A DNA stretch of 64,000 nucleotides from Mycobacterium sp. 236(2023) (GTDB taxonomy: Bacteria; Actinomycetota; Actinomycetes; Mycobacteriales; Mycobacteriaceae), in contig NZ_JARSBP010000004.1 of the NCBI RefSeq assembly GCF_029623955.1, positions 124,001 to 188,000 of the forward strand. Direction: 5' to 3'. The position numbers and the translations under genes are program-made. Position 1 is the first letter of the stretch; every line of letters begins with the position of its first letter. Below, in pieces: positions 1-8,494 of this stretch. The notes beneath the pieces were generated by a model, which did not search any database, was not told where the DNA came from, and was given only the letters and a program-made list of their open reading frames with translations.

Positions 1-412
1 CCGTGCACAGCACCGGAGGTTTGGGCCACGGGAGGTCGTTGCGTTCGGCGGCGGCGCGCAGGAATCCGATGTCGAACCTGGCGTTGTGGGCCACGAGCAC
101 CGCGCCGCGGGAGAACTCCAGGAAGGCGGGCAAGACCGCCTCGATTTTCGGTGCGTCGTACACCATCGCCGACGTAATGCCCGTCAGCGCGACGATCTGC
201 GGGGGGATCGCGCGACCGGGATCGACCAACGTGGCGAACTCGCCGATGATCTCGCCGCCGCGGATCTTGACCGCGCCGATCTCGGTGATCGCGTCGTGAC
301 GGTCTCCGGAGGGCCGGCCGCCGGTGGTCTCCAGATCGACCACGACGAACGTGGTCTCGCGCAGCGTCGGGTCCGCGGATGGGTCGACGTCCGAGAAGCT
401 CAGCTGACCCAT
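1..412 (-). CDS. DEDDh 3'-5' exonuclease, N-terminal part (Rv2191 type), cut by window edge
   Basis: Only the first 137 residues lie inside the window; the frame stays open to base 1. The visible part is a DnaQ/DEDDh exonuclease fold: the ExoI motif VVVDLETTG near residues 23-31, then an EIGAVKI strand, a GEFATLVDPG segment and the ExoII-type LVAHNARFDIGFL. In the M. tuberculosis counterpart such a domain is fused to a UvrC-like C-terminal part, which would lie beyond the window. The start is the ATG at 410-412, opening MGQLSFSDVDP. The gene is divergent from the small CxxC protein. Role inferred: nucleic acid trimming in repair or replication. Confidence 0.85.
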   Translation of the reverse strand, partial: MGQLSFSDVDPSADPTLRETTFVVVDLETTGGRPSGDRHDAITEIGAVKIRGGEIIGEFATLVDPGRAIPPQIVALTGITSAMVYDAPKIEAVLPAFLEFSRGAVLVAHNARFDIGFLRAAAERNDLPWPKPPVLCT

Positions 413-529
413 GTGCTGAAGGTAGGCGCCCGCGGTGACAACTCCGGTGAAGCGGCGCCGAGCCCGCCCCGGCTTGTCGGTGGCCGTCGATACCGTGCGG
501 ACGACTGCAATCGAGAGGACACAGGTGCG

Positions 530-763
530 ATGGCACAGAATCAGCGGCCGCCGGACGACGGCGGCACAGTGAAGATCGACTGCGACGACTGCGCCGTACG
601 GGGGCCCGGATGCCAGGATTGCGTGGTCAGCGTGCTTCTCGGGGTGCCGGAGACGCTCCACGTCGACGAGCGTCGCGCCCTGGAAGTCCTCGCCGAGGTG
701 GGTTTGGCTCCCCGGCTGCGGCTGGTGCCGATTCACCGGCAGAGTGACACCGGCGTCGCGTGA
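530..763 (+). CDS. Small conserved protein with a double CxxC motif
   Basis: A 77-residue acidic protein. Its only striking feature is a four-cysteine cluster, C18-x2-C21-x6-C28-x2-C31, of the kind that binds zinc or another metal. The C-terminal half is a predicted mixed helix ending in RLRLVPIH. No signal peptide or membrane segment is seen, so it is probably cytoplasmic. The ATG at 530 lies a few bases after the purine-rich tract GAGAGGACA. It sits between the exonuclease and ripC. I do not recognise a characterised family; metal binding is an inference from the cysteine spacing only. Confidence 0.7.
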   Translation: MAQNQRPPDDGGTVKIDCDDCAVRGPGCQDCVVSVLLGVPETLHVDERRALEVLAEVGLAPRLRLVPIHRQSDTGVA

Positions 764-807
764 CGACACACGTCGAGCGACGGCCTCCGTTCCTCAGGGA
801 GGGCTGC

Positions 808-813
808 TAGATT
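808..813 (+). promoter_or_regulatory. Candidate -10 element for ripC
   Basis: TAGATT fits the mycobacterial SigA -10 pattern TAnnnT. It lies in the 150-bp gap before ripC and would give a leader of roughly 90 nt. No convincing -35 is visible. Position is suggested by pattern only. Confidence 0.35.
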
Positions 814-913
814 TGCGTCTTCCGTTGGACAAGGCCGTTGCCGTTTCGTAACCTATCCGAGACCTAAGTGAGTTCGAGGCGGCTCGTTACGGCAGTTGAA
901 GGACGCAGAAATC

Positions 914-2092
914 TTGACGCTCGACCGCGCGCATTGGAGCACCCGCCGTATCCGGCAACCCCTCATCGTGGCCATGACGGGCCTGGCCGTAATCGGCGCG
1001 GTCCTCACAGGACACGCCGTCGCCGATCCCGCCGAGGACGCGCTGGCAAAGTTGAACGATCTTTCTCGACAGGCCGAGCAGACCACCGAGGCGATGCACT
1101 CGGCGGAGCTGGATCTGGACAGCAAGCTGGTCGTTCAGCAGGCCGCCGAGTCCAAGCATGCGAGTGACCTCGCCTCGATGGAATCCGCTAAAGCGCAACT
1201 GTCCGACTTCCAGAGCAAGGTCGACAGGCTCGCGGCAGCCCAGTACATGGGTGGCCGCCCGTCCGGTTTCGACGCGATGCTGACCGCATCCTCGCCGCAG
1301 GGACTCATCGACCAGCTATCGGTGCAGCGCGTCATGGCCACCGAGATGCAGGCGCAGATGACGGCCTTCCGTGACGCCGGACAGCGCGCCGAGATCGCCG
1401 AGCAGGCTTCGGCGGCATCGGCCGCTGAAGCCAAGACCGCGGCCGAGCAGGCCGCCGCGGTGCGTGCCGATCTGCAGTCCAAGCAGAGTCAGCTGCAGAC
1501 CCAGATCGCGATCGTGAAGGCCCAATATGAGGCCCTGACGCCCACCCAGCGCGAGGCGTTGGCGGCCGCACCTCCGCCGCCTCCGATTCCGGCCGCCGCA
1601 CCTCTGCCGCCGTTGCCTCCGCCACCCGGACAGGATCCGGCGATCCTGGCCGCACCCCCGCTTCCCGGCCTACCGCCCCCGGGCGCACCGCCGGCACCGG
1701 GACTGCCCGGCGCGATCCCACCCGGCGACATCGCTCCGCCCGGATCTCCGGCAGCCAACACCGTCATCCAGGCGGCGCTGAGCCGCATCGGTTCCCCCTA
1801 CTCGTGGGGCGGGTCCGGCCCGAGCGCGTTCGACTGCTCCGGGCTGGTGATGTGGTCGTTCCAGCAGGCAGGCATCTCGCTGCCGCACTCGAGCCAGGCA
1901 CTGGCCCGTGGCGGGCAGTCCGTCTCGATGGACCAGATGCAGCCGGGCGACCTCGTCACCTATTACTCCGACGCCTCACACGTCGGCATCTACATCGGCG
2001 ACGGCATGATGGTGCACGCCTCCACCTACGGCACCCCGGTGCGCGTCGCTCCGGTGGACAATGCGCCGATCTACAACGTTCGTAGGTACTGA
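914..2092 (+). CDS. ripC: Peptidoglycan endopeptidase RipC, NlpC/P60 family
   Basis: A 392-residue exported cell wall hydrolase expected to cut stem peptides between D-Glu and the diamino acid. Order of parts: an N-terminal hydrophobic export segment ending in a VADP-type site, a long coiled coil (about residues 35-215) as in FtsX-dependent hydrolases, a Pro/Ala-rich linker (about 215-285) and a C-terminal NlpC/P60 domain. The catalytic set is visible: Cys308 in FDCSGLVMW, His356 in SHVGIYIG and His368 in MMVHAS. The start is a TTG; I chose 914 over the in-frame TTG at 896 because AAGGA at 899-903 is correctly spaced. RipC of M. tuberculosis (Rv2190c) has the same layout and position. Confidence 0.88.
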   Translation: MTLDRAHWSTRRIRQPLIVAMTGLAVIGAVLTGHAVADPAEDALAKLNDLSRQAEQTTEAMHSAELDLDSKLVVQQAAESKHASDLASMESAKAQLSDFQSKVDRLAAAQYMGGRPSGFDAMLTASSPQGLIDQLSVQRVMATEMQAQMTAFRDAGQRAEIAEQASAASAAEAKTAAEQAAAVRADLQSKQSQLQTQIAIVKAQYEALTPTQREALAAAPPPPPIPAAAPLPPLPPPPGQDPAILAAPPLPGLPPPGAPPAPGLPGAIPPGDIAPPGSPAANTVIQAALSRIGSPYSWGGSGPSAFDCSGLVMWSFQQAGISLPHSSQALARGGQSVSMDQMQPGDLVTYYSDASHVGIYIGDGMMVHASTYGTPVRVAPVDNAPIYNVRRY

Positions 2093-2894
2093 GGCGTCCG
2101 CCGGTACTGAGACCGCGCGTCGCAGAATCGGAGCCGTCCTCGCTGCCGAGCTGATCTGCGCGGTATTCCTCGTCAGCGGTCCGCAGCTGGCCACGCCGGG
2201 CCCTGCCGTCGCAGCCCCGGCCTCGGAGGCCCGCCCCGCCCAGCTGCCCGGCACCCGTTCGGTGTCCACCCCTGACGGCCGCTCCGCGGAACTTGTCGAC
2301 CTAGGCGCCGCAGGTGCAGCCGCATTGCTGGACCGCATCGCCGTCGAACTGCCCGGCGCCACCCAAGCGGTCACAGCGTTCTGGGGACCGGACTGGCGTC
2401 GTGACATCTCGATCGTCGTCGCAGGCTCCGCCGAACAGTTCGCCACACTGGCCGGCGGCGGACCGGACATCGCGGCCACCACCACGGCTGAACGGATCAT
2501 GTTCTCGCCGGGGGCGACGTCGATGAACGACGACGATCTGCGAATAGTGCTGCGCCATGAGCTCTTTCACTACGCGGCCAGGACGGACACCGCCTCCGAC
2601 GCCCCGGTGTGGCTCACCGAAGGCGTTGCCGATTACGTCGGGCGCCCGCCCGCTCCCACGCCGCCCGCGGCGCCCGTCGCGCTGCCGACCGACGCCGAGC
2701 TGGCCACCCCCGGACCGGGGCGGTCGGCCGCCTACGACCGCGCGTGGGAGTTCGCCACCTATGTCGCCGACACCTACGGTGCCGAGAAGCTGCGCGCGCT
2801 ATACATCGCGGCGTGCGGGCACGGTCATGCCGACATGGCGACCGCGACCAGGGCCGCTCTCGGTGTGGATCTGTCCGAAGTGCTCGGCCGGTGA
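2061..2894 (+). CDS. Exported gluzincin-like zinc metalloprotease (Rv2189c type)
   Basis: A 277-residue protein with an N-terminal hydrophobic segment (about residues 24-52, Ala-rich end) that looks like a signal peptide or anchor. A zinc protease signature follows: H166-E-L-F-H170 and, 17 residues on, the third ligand E187 in WLTEGVADY, the spacing of gluzincin/MA-clan enzymes. It is annotated as hypothetical in M. tuberculosis to my knowledge; the active-site assignment is mine from the motif. The ATG at 2061 lies within the end of ripC (32-nt overlap), and no other ATG, GTG or TTG occurs before the hydrophobic segment. It overlaps pimB' by 4 nt, so ripC, this gene and pimB' look co-transcribed. 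Confidence 0.75.
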   Translation: MRRSTTFVGTEASAGTETARRRIGAVLAAELICAVFLVSGPQLATPGPAVAAPASEARPAQLPGTRSVSTPDGRSAELVDLGAAGAAALLDRIAVELPGATQAVTAFWGPDWRRDISIVVAGSAEQFATLAGGGPDIAATTTAERIMFSPGATSMNDDDLRIVLRHELFHYAARTDTASDAPVWLTEGVADYVGRPPAPTPPAAPVALPTDAELATPGPGRSAAYDRAWEFATYVADTYGAEKLRALYIAACGHGHADMATATRAALGVDLSEVLGR

Positions 2895-4027
2895 AACGAA
2901 TCCTGCTCGTCACCAACGATTTTCCGCCCCGCCGCGGTGGCATCCAGTCGTACCTCGAGGCGTTGGTGGGTCACCTGGTCGCCTCCGACGAGTATGCGCT
3001 GACGGTCTACGCGCCGAAGTGGAAGGGCGCCGAAGACTACGACTGCGTCGCTGCATCGACCGGCTACACGGTGGTCCGTCATCCCGGCACCCTGATGGTG
3101 CCCGAGCCCACCGTCGCGATGCGGATGCGCCGGCTGATCTCCGAGCATGACATCGACACGGTGTGGTTCGGCGCGGCGGCGCCGCTGGCACTGATGTCGC
3201 CGCTCGCGCGGGCGGCCGGAGCGCAGCGCGTCGTCGCCAGCACCCACGGCCACGAGGTGGGCTGGTCGATGCTGCCGCTGGCTCGAACGGCGTTGCGGCG
3301 CATCGGCAATGACACCGACGTCGTCACCTACATCAGCGACTACACCCGCGGCCGGTTCGCGTCGGCCTTCGGGCCGAAGGCTGCGCTCGAGAATGTGCCG
3401 CCCGGTGTGGACACCGACCGCTTCGTGCCCGACGAGGTTGCGCGCGCCGAGATGCGGGCCCGCTACCGACTCGGCACCCGGCCGGTCGTGGTGTGTCTGT
3501 CGCGGCTGGTGCCGCGCAAAGGCCAGGACATGTTGATCCGCGCGTTGCCCGCCATCCGCCAGCGAGTCCCCGGCGCGGCGCTCGTCATCGTCGGTGGCGG
3601 CCCGTACCGGACATCGCTGCATCGGCTCGCCCACAACTTCGGAGTCGCCGAGCACGTCGTGTTCACCGACGGGGTGCCCGGCGACGAACTGCCCGCCCAC
3701 CACGCCATGGCCGACGTGTTCGCGATGCCCTGCCGAACCAGGGGATCAGGCCTCGACGTCGAAGGGCTGGGCATCGTCTATCTGGAGGCGTCGTCGACCG
3801 GGGTGCCGGTGGTGGCGGGCCGGTCCGGCGGGGCGCCGGAGACCGTTGTCGACGGCGAGACGGGGCACGTCGTCGACGGCGAGGACGTCGGGGCGATCGC
3901 GGCCGCCGTCGGCGATCTGCTCGCCGACCCCGCCCACGCCGCTGCGATGGGCGCCGCGGGCAGGCAGTGGGCCGTCGGCAACTGGCAGTGGAGCAGTCAG
4001 GCCGAGAAGCTGGCCCGGCTGCTCTAG
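2891..4027 (+). CDS. pimB: GDP-mannose-dependent PIM1 alpha-1,6-mannosyltransferase PimB'
   Basis: A 378-residue GT4, GT-B fold glycosyltransferase. It adds the second mannose to phosphatidyl-inositol monomannoside on the cytoplasmic face of the membrane, early in PIM, LM and LAM synthesis. Visible motifs: N-terminal RRGGIQSYLEAL acceptor loop, the hinge CLSRLVPRKGQDML, the nucleotide strand LVIVGGGPYR, and the EX7E-type segment EGLGIVYLEASSTGVPVV. Length agrees with the family (about 380). The GTG start overlaps the upstream stop as GTGA. The stop codon abuts the stop of fadD15 on the other strand with no bases between. Confidence 0.92.
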   Translation: MKRILLVTNDFPPRRGGIQSYLEALVGHLVASDEYALTVYAPKWKGAEDYDCVAASTGYTVVRHPGTLMVPEPTVAMRMRRLISEHDIDTVWFGAAAPLALMSPLARAAGAQRVVASTHGHEVGWSMLPLARTALRRIGNDTDVVTYISDYTRGRFASAFGPKAALENVPPGVDTDRFVPDEVARAEMRARYRLGTRPVVVCLSRLVPRKGQDMLIRALPAIRQRVPGAALVIVGGGPYRTSLHRLAHNFGVAEHVVFTDGVPGDELPAHHAMADVFAMPCRTRGSGLDVEGLGIVYLEASSTGVPVVAGRSGGAPETVVDGETGHVVDGEDVGAIAAAVGDLLADPAHAAAMGAAGRQWAVGNWQWSSQAEKLARLL

Positions 4028-5842
4028 CTAGTCGCCTGCCTTGCTGTAGAGGGCGTCGATGTCGGCGGCGAACTTCTCGGCGACGACCTTGCGCTTCACC
4101 TTCAACGTCGGCGTCAGCTCCCCGGTGTCCTCGGTGAAGTCGACCGGCAGGATGCGGAACTTGCGGATCTGCTCGGCCTTCGACACGGCCTGGTTGGCAT
4201 CCTTGACGGCCAGTTCGACCTCGGCCCGCAGGTCCGGATCGTCGGCGAGGTCGGCCACCGAAGCGCCGGAACCCTTGCTGTTGCGGTCTTTCCAGCCGGG
4301 GAACGCCTCGGGATCGATCGTGATCAGTGCGGCGATGAAGGGTTGCTGATCGCCGACGGCCATCGCCTGGCTGATCAGCGGGTGGGCACGCAGCCGGTCC
4401 TCCAGCAAGGCGGGGGCGACGTTCTTGCCGCCCGCGGTCACGATGATCTCCTTCTTGCGGCCGACGATCGACAGGAAGCCGTCATTGTCGATCGCGCCGA
4501 GATCGCCGGTGTGGAACCAGTCGCCGGTGAAGACGGCTTTGGTCTCCTCCTCGTTGCCCCAGTAGCCGTTGAACACCACGCCGCCTTTGACCAGCAACTC
4601 ACCGTCATCGCCCAGCTTCATGCTGTTGCCGGGCACCAGCTTGCCGACCGAACCCACCCGAAGGTCACCGACGCGGTTCACGGTGATCGCGGCACTCGTC
4701 TCGGTCAGGCCGTAGCCCTCGTAGATCGACAGACCGACGCCGCGGTAGAAGTGGCCGAGCCGCGCGCCCAGTGGCGCGCCGCCCGAAATCGCGGCGTGAC
4801 AGTTTCCGCCGAGCGCGGCGCGCAGCTTGCCGTAGACCAACTTGTCGAAGACCGCGTGCTTGAGCTTGAGCAGCAGACCGGCACCGCCGGTGTCCTGAGC
4901 CTTGCTCCACTCGATCGCCGTCTCGGCGGCCGCGGCGAAGATCTTTCCCTTGCCGCCGCTTTCGGCATTCTGTTCGGCGGTGTTGAACACCTTTTCGAAC
5001 ACCCGCGGCACCGACACCACGAGCGTCGGCTTGAACACCGCGAGCATCGGCACCAGGTTCTTGATGTCGCTGGTGAATCCCAGCGTCACCCCGTTGGTGA
5101 AGGCGCCGATGGTCAGCGCACGCGCCAGCACATGCGCCAGCGGCAGGAACACCAGCAGTTTCTCGCCTTTGGCGAGGTGATCGGGGAAGCAGGCCTTGGC
5201 GCCGCGGATCTCGTAGAGCAGGTTCGAATGGGTCAGCTGGCAGCCTTTCGGCCGGCCTGTGGTGCCTGACGTGTAGATCAGCGTCGCGGCATCGGAGGAC
5301 TTGATAGCGGCCACACGCTCGTCGACCGCGGCGGCGTCCACGCTCGCACCGGCCTCGGCGAGCTCCTCCAGCGCCGGGGTCCCTGAGCCGTCGATGACGT
5401 ACACCTTGCGCAGCTGCGGCAGCGTGTCGCGCTGCTCCTCGATGCGCGCCGCGTGCGCATCCGTCTCGGCGACCGCGGCGACGGCCGCGGAGTCGTTGAG
5501 CACGAACTGCACCTGTTCGGCCGAGCTCGTCTCGTAGATGGGCACGGTCACCGCGCCGACCGACAGGATCGCGAAGTCCAGGATCGGCCACTCGTAGCGC
5601 GTCGCCGACAACAGCGCGACCCGGTCGCCGGGCTGAACCCCCGCAGCGATCAAACCCCGTGCCGCCGAACGGATCTGCTCGGCCGCCTGCCGGCTCGTCA
5701 CGTCGACCCAGTTGCCGTCGACCAGACGCTGGAGGATCACGTGATCCGGGTCGTCTCGCTCGTGGGAGTAGACACCACTGACGATGTTGTCGTGCTCGGC
5801 GACGGTGAACGGTGCGGCAATGCTGAACTCACGCGCAGTCAT
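4028..5842 (-). CDS. fadD15: Long-chain acyl-CoA synthetase FadD15
   Basis: A 604-residue AMP-forming adenylate enzyme expected to activate long-chain fatty acids with ATP and CoA. Motifs in order: the phosphate loop YTSGTTGRPKGC, the linker GYGLTETSA, the adenine/ribose motif WFHTGDLGAIDNDGF, the hinge IVGRKKEIIVTAGGKNV and a C-terminal lysine in LTPTLKVKRK. Length is normal for bacterial long-chain FadD. The chosen ATG (5840-5842) starts MTAREFSIAAPF and has GAGAGGG upstream; an in-frame upstream extension is not convincing. It is transcribed alone, divergent from the SRPBCC pair. Confidence 0.92.
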   Translation of the reverse strand: MTAREFSIAAPFTVAEHDNIVSGVYSHERDDPDHVILQRLVDGNWVDVTSRQAAEQIRSAARGLIAAGVQPGDRVALLSATRYEWPILDFAILSVGAVTVPIYETSSAEQVQFVLNDSAAVAAVAETDAHAARIEEQRDTLPQLRKVYVIDGSGTPALEELAEAGASVDAAAVDERVAAIKSSDAATLIYTSGTTGRPKGCQLTHSNLLYEIRGAKACFPDHLAKGEKLLVFLPLAHVLARALTIGAFTNGVTLGFTSDIKNLVPMLAVFKPTLVVSVPRVFEKVFNTAEQNAESGGKGKIFAAAAETAIEWSKAQDTGGAGLLLKLKHAVFDKLVYGKLRAALGGNCHAAISGGAPLGARLGHFYRGVGLSIYEGYGLTETSAAITVNRVGDLRVGSVGKLVPGNSMKLGDDGELLVKGGVVFNGYWGNEEETKAVFTGDWFHTGDLGAIDNDGFLSIVGRKKEIIVTAGGKNVAPALLEDRLRAHPLISQAMAVGDQQPFIAALITIDPEAFPGWKDRNSKGSGASVADLADDPDLRAEVELAVKDANQAVSKAEQIRKFRILPVDFTEDTGELTPTLKVKRKVVAEKFAADIDALYSKAGD

Positions 5843-5941
5843 CGGAGTTGGAGACCCTCTCGCTTTACAGGCCGTAATGTGATGTACAGCGTAGTCGTCC
5901 GTTGCCGGGCTGCGGCCGGGCATGTGTGAAGCTTGTCTGTC

Positions 5942-6331
5942 ATGAACAGCTTCCAGATCGCCGACGAGACGTTCATCGCCGCCGATCCCGTGGCCGTCGG
6001 TGAGGCGGTGGCGGACCGGGCGAGCTGGTCACGGTGGTGGCCTGACCTGCGATTGGTCGTGGTCGAGGACCGCGGTGAGGCGGGGCAGCGCTGGACGGTC
6101 ACCGGCGCGGTGACCGGCACCATGGAGATCTGGCTGGAGAAGGTTCTCGACGGGGTCGTGCTGCACTATTTCTTGCATGCCGAGCCGTCCGGGGCGGCGG
6201 CGCATGAACTCGCCAAGATGAACCTGCCCAAGTTGAACCACCGCAGGCGCGTGGCGGGCAAGGACATGGCGTTCGAGGTCAAGCGCAGGCTGGAGGCCGG
6301 TCGTCCGGTCGGGGTGTCCTGGCAGGCCTGA
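5942..6331 (+). CDS. SRPBCC-like protein (Rv2186c type)
   Basis: A 129-residue soluble protein with a START/Bet v 1-like pattern: N-terminal strand FQIADETFIAADP, a W-rich helix SWSRWWPDL, strands RWTVTGAVTGTMEIWLE and VLHYFLHAEP, and a basic C-terminal helix. Such folds bind hydrophobic ligands. The next gene is a second member of the fold. The ATG at 5942 gives exactly the length remembered for Rv2186c; a TTG at 5933 is the alternative. Ligand and role are unknown. Confidence 0.75.
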   Translation: MNSFQIADETFIAADPVAVGEAVADRASWSRWWPDLRLVVVEDRGEAGQRWTVTGAVTGTMEIWLEKVLDGVVLHYFLHAEPSGAAAHELAKMNLPKLNHRRRVAGKDMAFEVKRRLEAGRPVGVSWQA

Positions 6332-6360
6332 AGTGCGGGGCCATCCCCATTTCAGAAGAG

Positions 6361-6366
6361 TAGATT
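6361..6366 (+). promoter_or_regulatory. Candidate -10 element before the TB16.3-type gene
   Basis: TAGATT in the 72-bp gap between the two SRPBCC genes fits TAnnnT and would start a leader of about 30 nt before the GTG at 6404. No clear -35 is present. Confidence 0.35.
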
Positions 6367-6403
6367 TCTGGCCAGCGACCAGACCATAGCGGGGAAGGTT
6401 CCA

Positions 6404-6841
6404 GTGGCAGACAAGACGGCGCAGACCATCTACATCGATGCCGATCCGTCCACGGTGATGGACGTGATCGCCGACATCGGCTCCTACCCGGATTGGGTCG
6501 CGGAGTACAAGGAGACCGAGGTTCTCGAAGCCGACGACGAAGGTTTCCCGAAAGTCGCCAGGCTGCTTCTCGACGCCGCCGTCCTCAAGGACAACATGGT
6601 GCTGGCCTACGAGTGGCCTGCGGATCGCAATTCGGTGACCTGGTCGCTGGTGTCGAGCACGCTGCTCAAGTCGCTCGACGGAGCATATCGGTTGGCGCCC
6701 AAGGGTTCTGGCACCGACGTCACCTACGAGCTGTCGGTCGACCTGATCATCCCGATGATCGGCCTGCTCAAACGCAAGGCCGAGCGGCGGCTGACCGATA
6801 CCGCGCTGAAGGACCTGAAGAAACGAGTCGAGGCTGATTGA
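6404..6841 (+). CDS. SRPBCC / polyketide cyclase-like protein (Rv2185c, TB16.3 type)
   Basis: A 145-residue single-domain START-like protein: strand QTIYIDADPSTVMDVI, the helix SYPDWVAEYKE typical of the COQ10/cyclase subgroup, then antiparallel strands including DVTYELSVDLIIPM and a long basic C-terminal helix. It probably binds a lipid or polyketide-like ligand; none is known to me. GTG start with GGGGAAGG about 8 nt upstream. Its stop overlaps the presumed start of the downstream ArsA-like ATPase, suggesting translational coupling. Confidence 0.82.
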   Translation: MADKTAQTIYIDADPSTVMDVIADIGSYPDWVAEYKETEVLEADDEGFPKVARLLLDAAVLKDNMVLAYEWPADRNSVTWSLVSSTLLKSLDGAYRLAPKGSGTDVTYELSVDLIIPMIGLLKRKAERRLTDTALKDLKKRVEAD

Positions 6842-8093
6842 GGGCAGGGATGCTGCCCGAATCAGTCTGTTCGTCGGCAAGGGTGGCGTAGGTAAGTCGA
6901 CGCTGGCGACCGCGACGGCAGTGCGTGCAACGCGTGCCGGGATGCGGGTCCTTCTGGTGTCCACCGATCAGGCGCACTCCATCGGAGACGTGCTCGGGGT
7001 AAGCCTCGTCCCGACCGGGCGGCGCGAACCCACCCGGGTGCTGGCCGACCTCGACACCGCCGAATCCGGTGGCGGCCATCTGGACGCGCTGGCCCTCGAC
7101 ACGCTGGCGCTGCTCGCCGGCCGGTGGCGCGAAATCGCGAGCCCGCTGGCCGAGCGCTTCCCCGATTCCGATGTCGGAGACATTGCCTCAGAAGAGCTTT
7201 CGGCGTTGCCGGGCGTCCAGGAGGTGCTCGGCCTGCACGAGGTGGGGGAGCTCGCGACCTCGGGGAGCTGGGACCTCGTCGTCGTCGATTGCGCCTCCAC
7301 CGCCGACGCCATGCGCATGCTGACGTTGCCTGCGACGTTCGCGCTCTACCTGGAACGCGCCTGGCCACGTCATCGTCGCCTGTCCAGTGCTGACGACCCC
7401 CGCACGGCACTGGTCGTCGGCCTGCTGGAGCGAATCGGCGCAGGCACCGAAGAGCTGAGCACTCTGCTCACCGACGGGTCGCGGGTCAGTGCACACCTGG
7501 TGATGACCGCGGAACGGGTCGTCGCCGCCGAGGCGGTCCGCACGCTGGGGACGCTGAGCCTGATGGGCGTGCAGGTGGCCGAGCTCATCGTGAATCAGAT
7601 TCTGGTGCAGGACGATTCGTTCGAATACAGTAATCTTCCCGCCCACCCGGCGTTCGACTGGTACTCGGAGCGCATCTCCGAGCAGAAGTCCGTCCTCGAC
7701 GACCTCGACCGCGCCATCGGCGATGTCGCGCTGGTCATGGTGCCCCACCTGCCGGGCGAGCCGATCGGGCCCAAGGCGCTGGGCGAACTGCTCGAGTGCG
7801 CGCGCAGGCGTGACGGCTCGCCGCCGCCCGGGCCGTTGCGGCCGATCGTGGACCGGGAGTCGGGGACCGGTCTGGATGCGGTGTACCGGCTGCGCCTGGA
7901 GCTGCCTCAGGTCGAGTCGTCGGAACTGTCGTTGGGTAGGGTCGATGACGACTTGATCGTCGGCGTCGGCGGGATGCGGCGCCGGGTTCGCCTGGCGTCG
8001 GTGTTGCGGCGGTGCATCGTCACCGGCGCCCAACTGCGCGGTAGCGAGCTGACGGTGCGATTCCGACCGAATCCGGAGGTGTGGCCGCGGTGA
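6837..8093 (+). CDS. ArsA/GET3-like P-loop ATPase with a non-standard start (Rv2184c type)
   Basis: The protein opens with a deviant Walker A, ISLFVGKGGVGKSTLATA, directly followed by a switch-like VLLVSTDQAHSIGDVLG, typical of the ArsA/Get3 branch of SIMIBI ATPases, about 418 residues in all. VVVDCAST later resembles the switch II/Walker B strand. The reading frame upstream of the P-loop has a stop at 6816-6818 and no ATG, GTG or TTG before 6921, which lies after the P-loop. The only candidates are ATT at 6837 (forming ATTGA with the previous stop) or CTG at 6834. I place the start at ATT 6837; a sequence error is the alternative. Client or substrate unknown. Confidence 0.75.
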   Translation: MEGRDAARISLFVGKGGVGKSTLATATAVRATRAGMRVLLVSTDQAHSIGDVLGVSLVPTGRREPTRVLADLDTAESGGGHLDALALDTLALLAGRWREIASPLAERFPDSDVGDIASEELSALPGVQEVLGLHEVGELATSGSWDLVVVDCASTADAMRMLTLPATFALYLERAWPRHRRLSSADDPRTALVVGLLERIGAGTEELSTLLTDGSRVSAHLVMTAERVVAAEAVRTLGTLSLMGVQVAELIVNQILVQDDSFEYSNLPAHPAFDWYSERISEQKSVLDDLDRAIGDVALVMVPHLPGEPIGPKALGELLECARRRDGSPPPGPLRPIVDRESGTGLDAVYRLRLELPQVESSELSLGRVDDDLIVGVGGMRRRVRLASVLRRCIVTGAQLRGSELTVRFRPNPEVWPR

Positions 8094-8494
8094 GTGGGGC
8101 GCACTCCGATCTGGGGCCTGAACTGCGAGCTCTCGCCCAGTCGATCCTGGACAAACTCGATCCCGCGATCCGGCTCGCCGCCGCCCGTGCGCAATCGGCG
8201 GGAAACAGCCCCGGGCGGTGCCAGCAGGTGTGGTGCCCCGTCTGCGCGCTGGCCGCGCTGATCTCGGGTGAGCAGCACCCGCTGCTCGACGTGGTCGCCG
8301 AGCACAGCGTGGCGCTGCTGACGTTGGTGAAGGCGATGGTCGACACCATGGACTCCGGGGCAGACACCGCCGCCCCCGGTCCGCCCCCTCCGGATCCGTC
8401 CGGTCCCGGCGGTGCGCCCGACGACGATCCCGGCCCGCCGTCACCGCCGCCACCGGGACGGTACGAGCACATCCCGGTGAGTTTCGACGAATAG
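8090..8494 (+). CDS. Small conserved protein with WCPVC motif (Rv2183c type)
   Basis: A 134-residue protein with a helical N-terminal two thirds and a Pro/Gly/Asp-rich tail. The core holds QVWCPVCALAALISGEQHP, a CxxC that could bind metal or be redox active, followed by a predicted helix. The GTG at 8090 overlaps the ATPase stop as GTGA; an in-frame GTG at 8081 is possible. Tight coupling with the ArsA-like ATPase suggests a joint function, which is not known to me. Confidence 0.72.
   Translation: MSGAHSDLGPELRALAQSILDKLDPAIRLAAARAQSAGNSPGRCQQVWCPVCALAALISGEQHPLLDVVAEHSVALLTLVKAMVDTMDSGADTAAPGPPPPDPSGPGGAPDDDPGPPSPPPPGRYEHIPVSFDE

Noticed and set aside
86..763. Long open frame of 225 codons on the plus strand ending at 763
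   Set aside because: Its first two thirds run antisense to the exonuclease gene and have no recognisable sequence; only the last 77 codons from the ATG at 530 look real.
4343..5269. 308-codon open frame antisense to fadD15
   Set aside because: Shadow frame of a strongly coding high-GC gene; composition is Arg/Gln/His-rich with no domain.
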